A stretch of 64,000 nucleotides of DNA. Source: Stygiolobus caldivivus. GTDB taxonomy: Archaea > Thermoproteota > Thermoprotei_A > Sulfolobales > Sulfolobaceae. A program made the translations under genes and the position numbers. Location: contig NZ_AP024597.1 of assembly GCF_019704315.1 (NCBI RefSeq), positions 2,392,501-2,456,500 of the forward strand, read 5' to 3'. The notes under the pieces are model-generated. The model was given only the letters and a program-made list of their open reading frames with translations. It searched no databases and was not told where the DNA came from. Below, one piece after another: positions 40,728-50,727 of the stretch; position 1 is the first letter of the stretch; every line of letters begins with the position of its first letter.

Positions 40728-41477
40728 ATGATAAGTATTAGTCCCGAGATTTACGTTGCGGAGGATCTACCAGTGTTGTATATTAAACCTTTAGATTCCG
40801 TAGTCCTTTCAGATGTCCACATTGGGTATGAGGAAGATATGGCAACAAAAGGAATATTTATACCTAAAATACAGAAAAAAAGATTTCTAACCATATATAA
40901 AAGGGCCCTTAAAATATTCAAAACTAATAAGTTAATTGTAAACGGTGATTTTAAGCATTCTTTCAGTAAGCTGAGCAAGCAAGAAAAAGCAGAATTAACT
41001 GAAATATTAACCCAAATTAAGGAAGAAGGAATCGAGTTAAAAATAGTAAGGGGAAATCATGACAATTATATATCTACAGTATCAGATAAATTTGACAATA
41101 TTGAACTTGTAGAAGAAATAAATTACGATAAAATAGTAATATTTCATGGGCATAGAGACATAGAAGTAAAACCAGAGTTTATTTATATTATAGGACATGA
41201 ACATCCTAGACTAAGCATAAAGGACAAACTGGGGTTTTCTCATAAGATCCAATGTTTCTTAAAAATGCCTCTTTCTAACAATAGTACCGTAATTATTTTA
41301 CCAGCTACTGGAATTTATCAGTCAGGGAACGATATATCACTAATCCACACTAACTATATGTCACCTATTATAAGAAAAAACGGTATCTTAGAAAAAGCCA
41401 GACCTTATGGGGTTATAGAAGGTCAAGGAATTATGGAGTTCCCAGAATTAGGGCTTTTAAAAGACCTGATAGTTTAA
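40728..41477 (+). CDS. metallophosphoesterase
   Basis: A 249-residue calcineurin-like phosphoesterase. Metal-binding motifs occur in order: [15 protein letters not shown] (D-x-H, about residue 30), VNGDFKHSF (G-D-x-x-H), [12 protein letters not shown] (G-N-H-D, about 105), FHGHRD and IIGHEHPRL (G-H-x-H, about 150). This type is widespread in archaea and sometimes lies beside Lhr-type helicase genes, which is not the case here. The substrate is unknown; nucleic-acid or nucleotide phosphodiesters are likely. Confidence 0.9.
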   Translation: MISISPEIYVAEDLPVLYIKPLDSVVLSDVHIGYEEDMATKGIFIPKIQKKRFLTIYKRALKIFKTNKLIVNGDFKHSFSKLSKQEKAELTEILTQIKEEGIELKIVRGNHDNYISTVSDKFDNIELVEEINYDKIVIFHGHRDIEVKPEFIYIIGHEHPRLSIKDKLGFSHKIQCFLKMPLSNNSTVIILPATGIYQSGNDISLIHTNYMSPIIRKNGILEKARPYGVIEGQGIMEFPELGLLKDLIV

Positions 41478-41499
41478 AAACAAGTTATTTATAAATGTC

Positions 41500-41508
41500 T
41501 TTATAAAC
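41500..41508 (+). promoter_or_regulatory. TATA box of tbp
   Basis: TTTATAAAC is centred 23 bases before the ATA codon at 41527. A second TATA-like ATTTATAAATG lies at 41486-41496. The predicted transcript starts at or a base or two from the ATA. Confidence 0.6.
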
Positions 41509-41526
41509 TATTTTTAGGTGGTCTAA

Positions 41527-42114
<588 letters not shown>

Positions 42115-42137
42115 GATATTGTAAGATAGGTGAAAAC

Positions 42138-42377
42138 ATGGCATTAAAACACCAAAAGTATCAATACGTCCAAATAAGTCCGGACAAATTTATAAAAATA
42201 AGAGTGTTTAAGTCTAGGTTAGAAGAGTCTAATCCGCCAGAAGCATATTTAATCCTTAATAGATGGGTTAGAAGAGTCCCAAGAGACGCAAAGACTATTA
42301 AAGTGGAAGACCTACCGGTTGAGATAAGGGAGAAACTGGGATTAAAAAGCGAAGAGAAGGAAGAGACTAAGAAGTAG
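42138..42377 (+). CDS. small basic hypothetical protein downstream of tbp
   Basis: 79 residues (KHQKYQYVQISPDKFIKIRVFKSRLEESNPPEAYLILNRWVRRVPRDAKTIKVEDLPVEIREKLGL). It is beta-rich and basic with a highly charged tail (KSEEKEETKK). The family is unknown. It starts at ATG 42138, 23 bases after tbp, preceded by GGTGAA as a possible ribosome-binding site, so it is likely co-transcribed with tbp. Its end overlaps the convergent DUF373 gene by 11 bases. Confidence 0.7.
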   Translation: MALKHQKYQYVQISPDKFIKIRVFKSRLEESNPPEAYLILNRWVRRVPRDAKTIKVEDLPVEIREKLGLKSEEKEETKK

Positions 42378-43428
42378 CAGAAGTAGGATTAAATTTATAT
42401 TTTTCTATAATATTCATCAGAATATAAATTGATATCAGTACTAATGTGGTGATTGATAGGGAATAAATAGTTTGTAGCCCTACTTCTGCTGGATTTTCCT
42501 CTAAATTTCTAGCAACTATAACTATTATATAGTAAATTATAACCGTGGAAAATATTCTAAATATATCGTGCCATACTTTCACGTCTTTAGCTATTATCCT
42601 ATTTACTGCTTTTCCTCCAAATAGGACTACAGACGCAAAAACAATATACGGAGATATACTTAGTAGTACTTGTAATTCTGTAACTGCATCATAACTCTTT
42701 AAACCTATAAACACGAAGTATCCGTTAATTATTCCCGCAATTACAGCAATTAATGCAATAATCGATACTATAACCATTATTGTTGAATTCTCCCACCAGT
42801 TTTCAATTAAATCATCTATTCCGAGCCCTCTAATTATTAAAGCAGTAGCTACAACCATCATAATTATGGGTCCTGCGTATGCGGTCAAATTTAACAACGA
42901 AAATAAGCCTAAAATAAACAATATTATACCGGGGACTCCTAAAAAAATCCTTGAGAACCTTGGTTCTGATAATGCTTTCTTTATGTATCTCCCTAATAAT
43001 ACGTAAGTCTCCTCAACGCCTCTGTATTGTTCAACTAATACTCTTTCTATCCCAGCTATTGGTAATCTAGATTGTATTATAGGGATTGCTTTTGCATCTT
43101 CTGGACTGTCATAGACGACTATTGCCCTTGAGGGGTTCACTTTTTTAATTACTTCGTCTAATTTTCTTGAAAACTCTAACTGACTTTCTAGTGAGCTTCC
43201 TTCGGATCCAGAAATAAATGCTATCTCAACGTCCTGGCCGTTATCATGCATCTTTTTGAATATATTATAAGCTACTATCATAGTGTTTAGGTCTGAATCG
43301 GTAGGTATCTTCTCTTCGGCAATCTTTATGGCTTTATAGGCTTCACACCCTCCTATAACGGGAGTCTTGATCCCTATCCTACCTAGATCGTCGTCAATAT
43401 CAATGTAAATTATCAGAATCTTCTCCAT
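42367..43428 (-). CDS. DUF373 family membrane protein
   Basis: A 353-residue archaeal protein of the DUF373 family. The N-terminal 150 residues are a soluble alpha/beta domain (MEKILIIYIDIDDDLGRIGIKTPVIGG, then FISGSEGSSLESQLEFSRKL and AIVVYDSPEDA). Six or seven transmembrane helices follow (IFLGVPGIILFILGLFSLL, IIMMVVATALIIRGL, IMVIVSIIALIAVIAGII and others). The function is unknown. ATG 43428 is chosen; ATG 43437 is three codons earlier. It overlaps the upstream coiled-coil gene by 29 bases, so the two are a translational unit. Confidence 0.85.
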   Translation of the reverse strand: MEKILIIYIDIDDDLGRIGIKTPVIGGCEAYKAIKIAEEKIPTDSDLNTMIVAYNIFKKMHDNGQDVEIAFISGSEGSSLESQLEFSRKLDEVIKKVNPSRAIVVYDSPEDAKAIPIIQSRLPIAGIERVLVEQYRGVEETYVLLGRYIKKALSEPRFSRIFLGVPGIILFILGLFSLLNLTAYAGPIIMMVVATALIIRGLGIDDLIENWWENSTIMVIVSIIALIAVIAGIINGYFVFIGLKSYDAVTELQVLLSISPYIVFASVVLFGGKAVNRIIAKDVKVWHDIFRIFSTVIIYYIIVIVARNLEENPAEVGLQTIYSLSITTLVLISIYILMNIIEKYKFNPTSATS

Positions 43429-44344
43429 TACTATCATTTTGGTTGTAGTATAATATTAAAAGTTCATCAAATGAAAGCCTCTTGTTGGTCTTCAGCTTCT
43501 CTTCAGCCTGTTTTTTCTTATTCTCTAATATTTCTTTGTTTGCTTGACTAAGCTTTATCTGGTTCTGATAAATATCAGTGACATTTTTAGCGTTCTTAAT
43601 ATTTTCTTTGATTCTATTCAGCTCATCTTTAAGCTGTTGGATTTCTTTAGACTTATTATCTATCTCACTTCTTATAGAAGTTAATTTATCAGATACAGTC
43701 TTAATTTGATTATTAATATCATCTAGTTCTTTCTTTAGTTTATCCCTATCTGCTTTTAGCTGTTGTAGTAATTTCCTTTTTTCAGCCACCTGGTTACCTA
43801 ACTCTAGCATCTTCTGTCTAATTGTAGATAGTTCTACTCTCTTAGCTAACAACTCAGCTCTACTTTCAGTATTTTTCTCCTTCAACGACACTAGTTTTCT
43901 AGCTACTTGTAACTTTCTCTCTAATTCGGCTATCCTTAAAATGATCTTTTTCTCTTCTTCTAACGATAACGTAGAAGTCTGAAGTCTCCATTCTAACTGT
44001 TCTATCCTCCTCATTATTTGCATAGGGTCTAATTTTTCCTTTACTTTTTCAGTGTTTCTCAGCTGCTCAAATTCTTTCCTTATCTCACTAATAACTTGGA
44101 CTAAGTTTTGTTTTTGTGCTTTTAATTGCCTTATTTCTTCTACCTTAGCCTTTAATTCTTCTCTAACTTGAGTTAGTTGCTGTCTTATTGACTTAATTTT
44201 TTCTATTTTTTCTCTCCTTTTTTCCTTTAACTTTTTTATCTCTTCTATTAACTTAGCTTTCTCTTCTTTTAACTTTCTTATTTGCTCATATGCTGCCGAA
44301 AGCTTTTGTTGAATTTCGTCCTCTGACGATTCAGTTGTTGACAT
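43400..44344 (-). CDS. long coiled-coil protein
   Basis: 314 residues, almost entirely Glu/Lys/Gln/Leu-rich heptad sequence (about residues 8-295) with no globular domain until a short C-terminal segment RLSFDELLILYYNQNDSNGE. Such proteins often form rods or scaffold complexes; SMC-like or ribosome-associated roles are possible, but no ATPase motif is present. It is the first gene of a pair with the DUF373 membrane protein, which suggests the coil could be tethered at the membrane. The gap to gar1 (44345-44510) carries promoters for both directions. Confidence 0.8.
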   Translation of the reverse strand: MSTTESSEDEIQQKLSAAYEQIRKLKEEKAKLIEEIKKLKEKRREKIEKIKSIRQQLTQVREELKAKVEEIRQLKAQKQNLVQVISEIRKEFEQLRNTEKVKEKLDPMQIMRRIEQLEWRLQTSTLSLEEEKKIILRIAELERKLQVARKLVSLKEKNTESRAELLAKRVELSTIRQKMLELGNQVAEKRKLLQQLKADRDKLKKELDDINNQIKTVSDKLTSIRSEIDNKSKEIQQLKDELNRIKENIKNAKNVTDIYQNQIKLSQANKEILENKKKQAEEKLKTNKRLSFDELLILYYNQNDSNGEDSDNLH

Positions 44345-44510
44345 TCACTTATCACTTTAATTTAGGGGCTATATTTTTAGTTGTAAATAAACATGGGTTA
44401 ATAAAGTATTTAACCCATAATCTATATCCTAAGCACTACACTGACTAACGTTCTCTAACGTAGGTATTATTATAAATACTATCTAATATACAAAAATCAA
44501 TTCAGATCTC

Positions 44511-44789
44511 ATGACTAAAGTTAAACTCGTAGAAGCTGGGAATTTCTATAAGGATACGCTAGGTAGTAAATGGCTTATAGAAGGGAAAAGGGATATTGAT
44601 TATTCAAAATTTAATTACATTGGAAAAATCGTAGTTACCGAGAGTGGGAAAAGAATAGCCAAAGTACTCGACATCATTGGAAATGTGAATAAACCGTATA
44701 TTCTTGTCGAACCCCTTGTAACGGAAAAGCCCAAGGAAAAGATGTTCATTGAAATAGTAGAGAAAAAGAGAGGAGGTAAGAGAAAATGA
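44511..44789 (+). CDS. gar1: H/ACA RNP protein Gar1
   Basis: A 92-residue component of the box H/ACA pseudouridylation complex, binding Cbf5. The beta-barrel signature is [34 protein letters not shown], and the basic tail KKRGGKRK is typical. It overlaps the downstream tfb by 4 bases (ATGA), an arrangement that couples an RNA modification factor to a transcription factor in one operon. Confidence 0.92.
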   Translation: MTKVKLVEAGNFYKDTLGSKWLIEGKRDIDYSKFNYIGKIVVTESGKRIAKVLDIIGNVNKPYILVEPLVTEKPKEKMFIEIVEKKRGGKRK

Positions 44790-45676
44790 CTAATATATGC
44801 CCAGTATGCCACAGTCCAAATACGATAACGTTTGACCCAGAAAGAGGAACTAATGTATGTACTAATTGTGGGTTTGTACTCGAAGATGACATACTCATCG
44901 ATCAAGGACCTGAATGGCGAGCATATACAACCGAAGACCGCATGGAAAGAGAGAGGACTGGTTCCCCGATAACTGCTAAAGTACATGATTTCGGGATCAC
45001 GACTAAAATAGGTTATTCAAGGGTTAAGGATAAAGCAAAAATTCATAGGCTAAGGTTAATGCAAAATAAACTAAGAGTACCTGCCAAGGAAAGGAAATTA
45101 GTGACTTACTTGTCTGTACTCAATAGTGAAGCATCTAAATTGAACTTACCAGATCACGTTAAGGAAACGGCAGCCCTCCTCACGAGAAGGTTGATAGAAG
45201 AAGGAAAGGCTAAGAGAATAGAGATGTATACTTTAATTGCTGGAATATTATACTATTCCTGCCAAGTTAACAAAATACCTAAATCTTTGCAAGAAATAAA
45301 GAGTATATATGGGATATCTTCGTCTGATTTGTGGAAGGCATTAGAGAGAATACAAAGCGTAGCTAAGGGTGTCCAGGGTTTTAAACCTACTATAAAGCCT
45401 ACTGAGTATATACCAAAAATAATAGAAAAGCTAAACTTACCTCCCTACGTTTCCACAAAAGCATCGGAACTCGTCGACCTCATGCATAAGAACGGTTTGA
45501 CTAGCGGAAAAGGTTACACTGCACTTGCGGCAGCCAGTGTCTACCTAATAAGCACGTTAATGGATGTTAAAAGGACCCAAAAGGAAGTTGCCGAGGCGCT
45601 TAATATTACTGAGGTGACGATAAGAAATAGGTATAAAGAAATTATAAGTAATTTCGACATAGAAGTAAAATTATGA
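44786..45676 (+). CDS. tfb: transcription initiation factor B (TFB)
   Basis: The archaeal TFIIB homolog that bridges TBP-DNA and RNA polymerase. The N-terminal zinc ribbon is [25 protein letters not shown] (C5, C8, C23, C26 region). The B-finger/linker reads [21 protein letters not shown]. Two cyclin repeats follow: [26 protein letters not shown] and [27 protein letters not shown], with the BRE-reading helix-turn-helix [22 protein letters not shown] at the end. The 296 residues and gar1 linkage suit the main TFB. Sulfolobales have additional TFB paralogs elsewhere. Confidence 0.96.
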   Translation: MTNICPVCHSPNTITFDPERGTNVCTNCGFVLEDDILIDQGPEWRAYTTEDRMERERTGSPITAKVHDFGITTKIGYSRVKDKAKIHRLRLMQNKLRVPAKERKLVTYLSVLNSEASKLNLPDHVKETAALLTRRLIEEGKAKRIEMYTLIAGILYYSCQVNKIPKSLQEIKSIYGISSSDLWKALERIQSVAKGVQGFKPTIKPTEYIPKIIEKLNLPPYVSTKASELVDLMHKNGLTSGKGYTALAAASVYLISTLMDVKRTQKEVAEALNITEVTIRNRYKEIISNFDIEVKL

Positions 45677-45721
45677 GAGGGAAAAGTAAATAAGCCAATG
45701 AATATATATATTTATTGGTAA

Positions 45722-45727
45722 CCGGTG
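45722..45727 (+). promoter_or_regulatory. ribosome-binding site deciding the tfeB start
   Basis: GGTGAT, the canonical Sulfolobales Shine-Dalgarno sequence, lies 8 bases before ATG 45736. This rules out the in-frame upstream start at 45715. Confidence 0.65.
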
Positions 45728-45735
45728 ATTTTAAA

Positions 45736-46110
45736 ATGGAATCAAGCTCTTCATCATACGAAGACCTTATTTATCAAAAAATAAAGGAAGCCGGAGAGAG
45801 AGGAATCCCATTAAAGGAACTCATTAAAGAATTAGGTCTAGATAGCAGGACTGCGAATCTTGCAATCCGTAAATTAATGAATAAAAAGGTTATCAGGAAA
45901 AATTCTGTAAAAGAGAACGGTAAAACTGTAGTTAAATATTTTATAAATGAAGAACCTACATTGATAACAGTAAACCTTGATAGTATAACAGAAATACCTT
46001 GTTTTACATGTAAAAACTTAACTAAGTGTGGAAATGGGAGCGTGATATCCCCAACTTCATGCACTTATTTATCCGAATTCATCTTAATGAATATAAAAGG
46101 GGCTAGTTAA
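45736..46110 (+). CDS. transcription initiation factor TFE-beta
   Basis: A 124-residue homolog of RPC34/RPC39 that pairs with TFE-alpha to help open promoters. The N-terminal winged helix is EDLIYQKIKEAGERGIPLKELIKELGLDSRTANLAIRKLMNKKVIRK. The C-terminal part carries four cysteines (PCFTCKNLTKC and PTSC) that fit the iron-sulfur cluster described for Sulfolobus TFE-beta. The start is set by GGTGAT at 45722-45727. It follows tfb after 59 bases with its own TATA-like tract at 45697-45709. It overlaps trm1 by 8 bases in convergent orientation. Confidence 0.88.
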   Translation: MESSSSSYEDLIYQKIKEAGERGIPLKELIKELGLDSRTANLAIRKLMNKKVIRKNSVKENGKTVVKYFINEEPTLITVNLDSITEIPCFTCKNLTKCGNGSVISPTSCTYLSEFILMNIKGAS

Positions 46111-47230
46111 TTTTTATACACTGTATAACTTCCTCAACGTTTTTACTTGTCTTAATTCCGACATTATCAAAATGTGTATTTGAGGCATCGGACAAGCAAC
46201 TTATAACCTTGTTTTTTGCCGGTACATTCTTTTTTAACCTTGAAGATAGAAAATCAAGTTTATAATATGGCTGTGTGTACATTGCTTCATTTTCAACAGT
46301 AGAAACTAGTCTAGTCACATGATTATATACGGGTAAATACGTAAAATTGGATTGTAGTTTATTCTTTACGTCAGAAACAAGGTCAGTATTATATAACTCT
46401 CCTCCCCATGCGGGGCCATAAACTCTCATTAGAGTCCCACATTTAGTACACTTAATACGTTCGTAATACTCAGATCTTTCTCTGTATCCACAGTTAGGAC
46501 ATTCATAGTAATAAACTAATTTAGAAAGTAAATTATCAGCTCTCTTAGCTCCTCCTTCTACTTTAAAAAAGACTCTATAATAGTAATCGTAATAAAAGGA
46601 GAAAATAGGGATTGCAGCTTTTTCTAGTATAGCCGCTTCCCTTATTGCTTTTCCTATTAATCCTCTTACTCCTAACTCCCTAGAGAAACTTAATCTTTCG
46701 CAATAGATATCGTATTTCCTCCTAGCTGAATATTTAGAAGAGCAAACTAGGGCAGATAAGTCAGTAGAAGTTATTGCAACATAACCTCCTCGTACGACTG
46801 CATTGAACGCAGATAAAAGAAATGGTGCAGGGCTCCCAAAAGGATCTATGTCTATAAAATCTGCCTTAATTTCGTGTAGCAAAGCATTTGCGTCTTTGTT
46901 AAATACTTCGCCTTTAACTTTATTTAACTCTATATTTTTATTTATTAATTCTACAGCGTTTTTATCAAGATCATTAAATATAACTTTTTCGACCCCTTCT
47001 ATCTCCTTAAAGTATCTAATTCCCCTTATACCCGAAGCAGATAACGCGTCAACAATCTTTTTCGGTTTTAGTACACTTAATACTACTACGCTTAGGTCTC
47101 TATTTAGTGTCATCTTGGGATTATAAAATACTGGGGCCCAACTAGGGTCAAATTTTCCATCTATTTCATAACTTTTAGGGTCTGGGACTAGAATCTCGGC
47201 TTTTCCTTCTTTTATTTTAATTAATTTCAT
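46103..47230 (-). CDS. trm1: tRNA (guanine26-N2)-dimethyltransferase Trm1
   Basis: It dimethylates G26 of tRNA using SAM. The Rossmann methyltransferase contains VDALSASGIRGIRYFKEI (SAM loop), FNDLDKNAVELINKNIELN and the catalytic-type DIDPFGSPAPFL motif (about 125). The C-terminal domain has a zinc site, CPNCGYRERSEYYERIKCTKCG. The 375 residues fit archaeal Trm1. ATG 47230 (MKLIKIKEGKAEI) is chosen; the ATG at 47245 is five codons earlier. It overlaps the upstream regulator gene by 14 bases. Confidence 0.95.
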   Translation of the reverse strand: MKLIKIKEGKAEILVPDPKSYEIDGKFDPSWAPVFYNPKMTLNRDLSVVVLSVLKPKKIVDALSASGIRGIRYFKEIEGVEKVIFNDLDKNAVELINKNIELNKVKGEVFNKDANALLHEIKADFIDIDPFGSPAPFLLSAFNAVVRGGYVAITSTDLSALVCSSKYSARRKYDIYCERLSFSRELGVRGLIGKAIREAAILEKAAIPIFSFYYDYYYRVFFKVEGGAKRADNLLSKLVYYYECPNCGYRERSEYYERIKCTKCGTLMRVYGPAWGGELYNTDLVSDVKNKLQSNFTYLPVYNHVTRLVSTVENEAMYTQPYYKLDFLSSRLKKNVPAKNKVISCLSDASNTHFDNVGIKTSKNVEEVIQCIKIN

Positions 47231-48134
47231 CGTCGATCTTATCAATATCGTCTAGCGTATATACTACGAAGCTTTCTCTTTCATAAGTTTTGAGGGTCTT
47301 AGGTGTCTTGGCAACAATTATGAGTTCTCCATTTACTTTAGAAACTAGCTTATTTGCTTCATTAAATTTCTTTAAAGATGTTGATACATCCTCAGTTTCT
47401 ACACAGAAGAACATTTTCTTATCATCTTTAGATGCGGCTAGATCTACTGTAGTAAAATCAAACTTTACTATTTTATATCCATTAACTGATAATTTTTTTA
47501 TTAATAAATTAATAATCCCTTTACTATTCTCTCTCCCTACTATAGGTTCGTACTCCTTTTCTTCTGTGACTTTAAAATCATTAATTATATCACCTAAAAC
47601 TTGTTCTCCAAATATATCCACTAATTTTTCTGCCACATCTATTGAGACATATGAGTCCTCTTTTTCATAGTCATAAATAGATATCCTTGATACACCTAAC
47701 TTCTCTGCTAATTCACCTAAACTCATCCCTTTTTCCTCTCTCCTCTTCTTTAGCTCTTTAGAGTCTATTTTAACAAATACTCCGCCACGAGTCTTTAATA
47801 AGAATATTTTTTCACCATTTATTACCTTCTCGAACGTAGAAGAACTCATTACTAAGACCTTATCCCTATCGTTTATCACTTCTTCATCTACTTGTTCATC
47901 TATCAATATGGGTAAGGCACCACTTAAGGTGGCCATCTTTTTAAGGTCTTTTGCTAACTTATTATGACTAGAGTACCTAGTTGAAGTTACTTTTAGAATA
48001 AATGAACGACGTAAGGTTGTATTAATCTTACTTGCTATTATATCTATAGATTTATTTCTCTCTGGGTACTGGATTATAGAGTAATCATAATATCCTCTCA
48101 CTAGCACTTTTTCTATTTCATTAATAGTACCCAT
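47217..48134 (-). CDS. archaeal HTH-type transcriptional regulator
   Basis: 305 residues. The N-terminal part resembles a nuclease-like fold without clear catalytic residues (IDIIASKINTTLRRSFILKVTST). The middle holds a Cro/CI-type helix-turn-helix, ELKKRREEKGMSLGELAEKLGVSRISIYDYEKE (about residues 125-160). The C-terminal domain repeats the N-terminal type (FDFTTVDLAASKDDKKMFFCVETEDVS). This is the conserved archaeal regulator family next to trm1 or UPF0216 genes; its targets are unknown. ATG 48134 (MGTINEIEK) is chosen. It overlaps both neighbours by 14 bases. Confidence 0.85.
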   Translation of the reverse strand: MGTINEIEKVLVRGYYDYSIIQYPERNKSIDIIASKINTTLRRSFILKVTSTRYSSHNKLAKDLKKMATLSGALPILIDEQVDEEVINDRDKVLVMSSSTFEKVINGEKIFLLKTRGGVFVKIDSKELKKRREEKGMSLGELAEKLGVSRISIYDYEKEDSYVSIDVAEKLVDIFGEQVLGDIINDFKVTEEKEYEPIVGRENSKGIINLLIKKLSVNGYKIVKFDFTTVDLAASKDDKKMFFCVETEDVSTSLKKFNEANKLVSKVNGELIIVAKTPKTLKTYERESFVVYTLDDIDKIDDEIN

Positions 48135-48540
48135 TGTCTTCGTCACCACCGGTCAGGTTACCCAGAGGGCTTAATGTAATAAACACAAGCGACTTATAAT
48201 CTTTTATAATCTTTTCTACATCACCTATTGTCATGAAACTTTTTATATCTTTCTTTAGTAAAATTGATATTGCCTTATTTTCCCACTCGGAGCCGTTTAA
48301 AATATATTCACCGACGTTTAAAGTTTTAACAATTACAAACGGTATTTTGACCAGATCCCATAAGTAAAGAGGAAGGTTTTTAGATAATTTATCAAGTTCA
48401 TCCTTCTTAAAAACGTGTTTAAAGCCGCCGTTTACTGTTACATAGTCTTTACCGTCCAATGCCTCTTTCAAGGTTACAAACTCTTGAGGATAATAAGAAA
48501 TAGCACTTTTTAGCCCGATATCAAAAATTTTATCAAACAT
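48121..48540 (-). CDS. UPF0216 (DUF61) family protein
   Basis: A 139-residue conserved archaeal protein of unknown function. Family pieces are EALDGKDYVTVNGGFKHVFKKDELDKLSKNLP, LWDLVKIPFVIVKTLNVGEYILNGSEWENKAI, and the ending FITLSPLGNLTGGDEDNGYY. It lies four bases downstream of fibrillarin and overlaps the regulator gene by 14 bases, within a long minus-strand operon nop5-flpA-UPF0216-regulator-trm1. Context points to a role in RNA metabolism; this is inference. Confidence 0.85.
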   Translation of the reverse strand: MFDKIFDIGLKSAISYYPQEFVTLKEALDGKDYVTVNGGFKHVFKKDELDKLSKNLPLYLWDLVKIPFVIVKTLNVGEYILNGSEWENKAISILLKKDIKSFMTIGDVEKIIKDYKSLVFITLSPLGNLTGGDEDNGYY

Positions 48541-48544
48541 AATT

Positions 48545-49240
48545 TCACTTAAGTTCAGCTAGTACCATAGCATGATCCTTATCATAAGGATCTAACTGTA
48601 TAACTTCTAGTATATCAAACCCTTTTTCCTCTAGTTTTTTAACTTCAGCTTTATATATTTCTTTTGGATCTTTTGTTACATCTATACTCCTAGCCTTTAT
48701 AGCCATCATCAAATAAGCATTGTCTTTCAAGAAGAACTCCGCATTACGGATCGCAATATCTGTCTCGTCTGGTTGTGCAATATCAACATATAGTACATCT
48801 ACATCCTCTACCAAAGCCCTATAGTATTGAGGAAACCTAGCATCAGCTAGGATCGGAAATAGATTAGGTCTATGTTGAGCGACTAAGATTAGCTCTCTCA
48901 CTACTCTAGGAGAAAACTCTACTGCATACACTTTACCTTGCATTTCAACTATATCTGATACATGACTTGGTGTAGTCCCAGACGCTGCCCCTAGATATAA
49001 TACTTTTGAATTCCTGACTATTGGGTTCTTTTTAAGCCCTTTCTGTATTGCTCCTGCAAGCTTGCTCCTAAACGAATTCCACTCTCTATATTCTATTCCA
49101 CTTATTTTGATTAACTTTTCACCGTAAACGTTATGCCCGGGCGCTAAGTTTTTAGTGCACAACCTAGTAGTACCGTCATTGTATACACATTCATAAATGT
49201 TCTCAAACTCTGTTTTCTCTACCTTTACTACCTCTGACAT
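48545..49240 (-). CDS. flpA: fibrillarin-like rRNA/tRNA 2'-O-methyltransferase
   Basis: The catalytic subunit of the box C/D RNP, which 2'-O-methylates rRNA and tRNA at guide-specified sites. At 231 residues it shows [20 protein letters not shown] (SAM loop), [47 protein letters not shown], and [12 protein letters not shown] with the conserved catalytic lysine. It lies 11 bases downstream of nop5, its partner in the RNP. Confidence 0.97.
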   Translation of the reverse strand: MSEVVKVEKTEFENIYECVYNDGTTRLCTKNLAPGHNVYGEKLIKISGIEYREWNSFRSKLAGAIQKGLKKNPIVRNSKVLYLGAASGTTPSHVSDIVEMQGKVYAVEFSPRVVRELILVAQHRPNLFPILADARFPQYYRALVEDVDVLYVDIAQPDETDIAIRNAEFFLKDNAYLMMAIKARSIDVTKDPKEIYKAEVKKLEEKGFDILEVIQLDPYDKDHAMVLAELK

Positions 49241-49251
49241 AATTTCTCACT

Positions 49252-50475
49252 TTACTTGTTTTTCCTTTTTCTTTTTTCTTCCTTTTTACCTTTATGCTTT
49301 GGTTTCGGTTGCTCCTCTTGAACTTTTTTAGGCGGAGGCTGAGCATATTTTGTTTTTATCTCTTCTATCCTCTTCTTTAATTCCTCATTCAGTCTATCTC
49401 CAATAAACCTACCACTAAACTCGTCTACTCTTGCAGCTATTGCTAATTTAGCAGCTAGAGCCCTAGCGATTTTTCCTCTCTGCCACCTAGGTGATGTGTG
49501 AATTTCTGGGTACTGGAAAATAACGCCGTGTTTTGGTGGTCTTCCTTTTTTCCTTAACGCTCTAAATAACGCTTTTTCTGCACCTAGAACTTGTATTGTA
49601 CTTGCAGGCATTTTAGCTAAATCTTCTAGGCTACCTGCTAAACTTAACAACCTCGCGCCTAATGTGGGACCCACTAGAGTTGTAACATTAGGTGCGACTT
49701 CTCTCATCACTGATTCTATATAGTCAGTTAGTTCTCTCCTGATCCTATAAAGTTCTAATATAGTATCGCTCAGCATCCTTACTGACTTTATATCTACATC
49801 AGTTACATCAGCTCCTATACTCTTTTTAGCTGCAGTAAGTAGCCTCTGGGATTTCTCCTTACTTAATCCTAGCTCCTTTAGTCCTTCCTCAGTGATCTCG
49901 TCCCTATGACCAAACTTAGAAACTATATTAGCATACATCTCGTGGTCTTCTATCAAATTATCTAGTTCTGGGAAGTGAATACTATACCATTCCCTTAACC
50001 TTTCAGAGAATAAGTTGATCGTTTTGTCGATATCATCGATCGCACGTATAGCCTGGATAGCTAAAAGATCCCTCTTACTTGCTGCGCCTCTTAACTTACG
50101 CCTAGTGTATTCAAAAGAAACTTCATAAAGAAACGAATATAATTCTTCCTCAGAAGAAGTAAACTTAGTTTCTAATGCTATCTTAGGAAGAGACTGCCTA
50201 AATGCCTTACTACCTATGTTGTGGATTTCCAGGGAAGCTTTTACACCGTTCTTCTGGAGCTCTGGGATTTCGGCTTCATTTTCGACAACGACCTCATCAG
50301 GCTTTAGTTTACTAAGGAGTTCCTTAGCTGAAGGCAATGGCATTCCCTTTTCGTTATCTATCAAAGCCTCAACAACTTTCCCTAAATCTTTTGAATTTAA
50401 CACATAGTCAACTAGCTTACCTTGCTCGTCATATGCAAAGGCTCCTATCGCGTGCTCTACTAAGTATATTTTCAT
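49252..50475 (-). CDS. box C/D RNP scaffold protein Nop5 (Nop56/58)
   Basis: It binds L7Ae-C/D RNA and recruits fibrillarin. The N-terminal domain is followed by a coiled coil (about 150-250) and the Nop domain with [70 protein letters not shown] lysine-rich tail ([22 protein letters not shown]) closes the 407 residues. ATG 50475 (MKIYLVEH) or the adjacent ATG 50478 is the start. It is the first gene of the minus-strand nop5-flpA operon and is divergent from the S30e gene. Confidence 0.96.
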   Translation of the reverse strand: MKIYLVEHAIGAFAYDEQGKLVDYVLNSKDLGKVVEALIDNEKGMPLPSAKELLSKLKPDEVVVENEAEIPELQKNGVKASLEIHNIGSKAFRQSLPKIALETKFTSSEEELYSFLYEVSFEYTRRKLRGAASKRDLLAIQAIRAIDDIDKTINLFSERLREWYSIHFPELDNLIEDHEMYANIVSKFGHRDEITEEGLKELGLSKEKSQRLLTAAKKSIGADVTDVDIKSVRMLSDTILELYRIRRELTDYIESVMREVAPNVTTLVGPTLGARLLSLAGSLEDLAKMPASTIQVLGAEKALFRALRKKGRPPKHGVIFQYPEIHTSPRWQRGKIARALAAKLAIAARVDEFSGRFIGDRLNEELKKRIEEIKTKYAQPPPKKVQEEQPKPKHKGKKEEKRKRKNK

Positions 50476-50505
50476 CAATTATCAGACTCTTTATTTAACA
50501 TTTAA

Positions 50506-50515
50506 GTTTAAATTT
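50506..50515 (+). promoter_or_regulatory. TATA box of the S30e gene
   Basis: GTTTAAATTT is centred 26 bases before ATG 50537, which fits leaderless transcription. The overlapping ACTTAAATG on the minus strand (about 50499-50507) is placed for nop5. Confidence 0.5.
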
Positions 50516-50536
50516 TTCCTTTACGATATTGTAAAT

Positions 50537-50692
50537 ATGCCATCCCACGGTTCATTGACAAAAGCCGGGAAGGTTAGAAATGCAACACCCAAGATGCCTA
50601 AGAAGGAGAAACACAAGGAAGTACCTAGAGTCAGGAATAGGCTTGAATATGAAAAAAGAGTAGTAAAGGCACAGCAGGTTAAAGCTAGGTAA
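50537..50692 (+). CDS. rps30e: 30S ribosomal protein S30e
   Basis: A 51-residue basic protein of the small subunit. The start [19 protein letters not shown] is the family signature, followed by [17 protein letters not shown] and a lysine/arginine-rich end. The length is normal for archaeal S30e. Its TATA box at 50506-50515 makes the message leaderless. It lies between divergent nop5 and gatD. Confidence 0.95.
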   Translation: MPSHGSLTKAGKVRNATPKMPKKEKHKEVPRVRNRLEYEKRVVKAQQVKAR

Positions 50693-50727
50693 TAATATTT
50701 TTAGCCTAACTTTTTCTCCTTATAATT

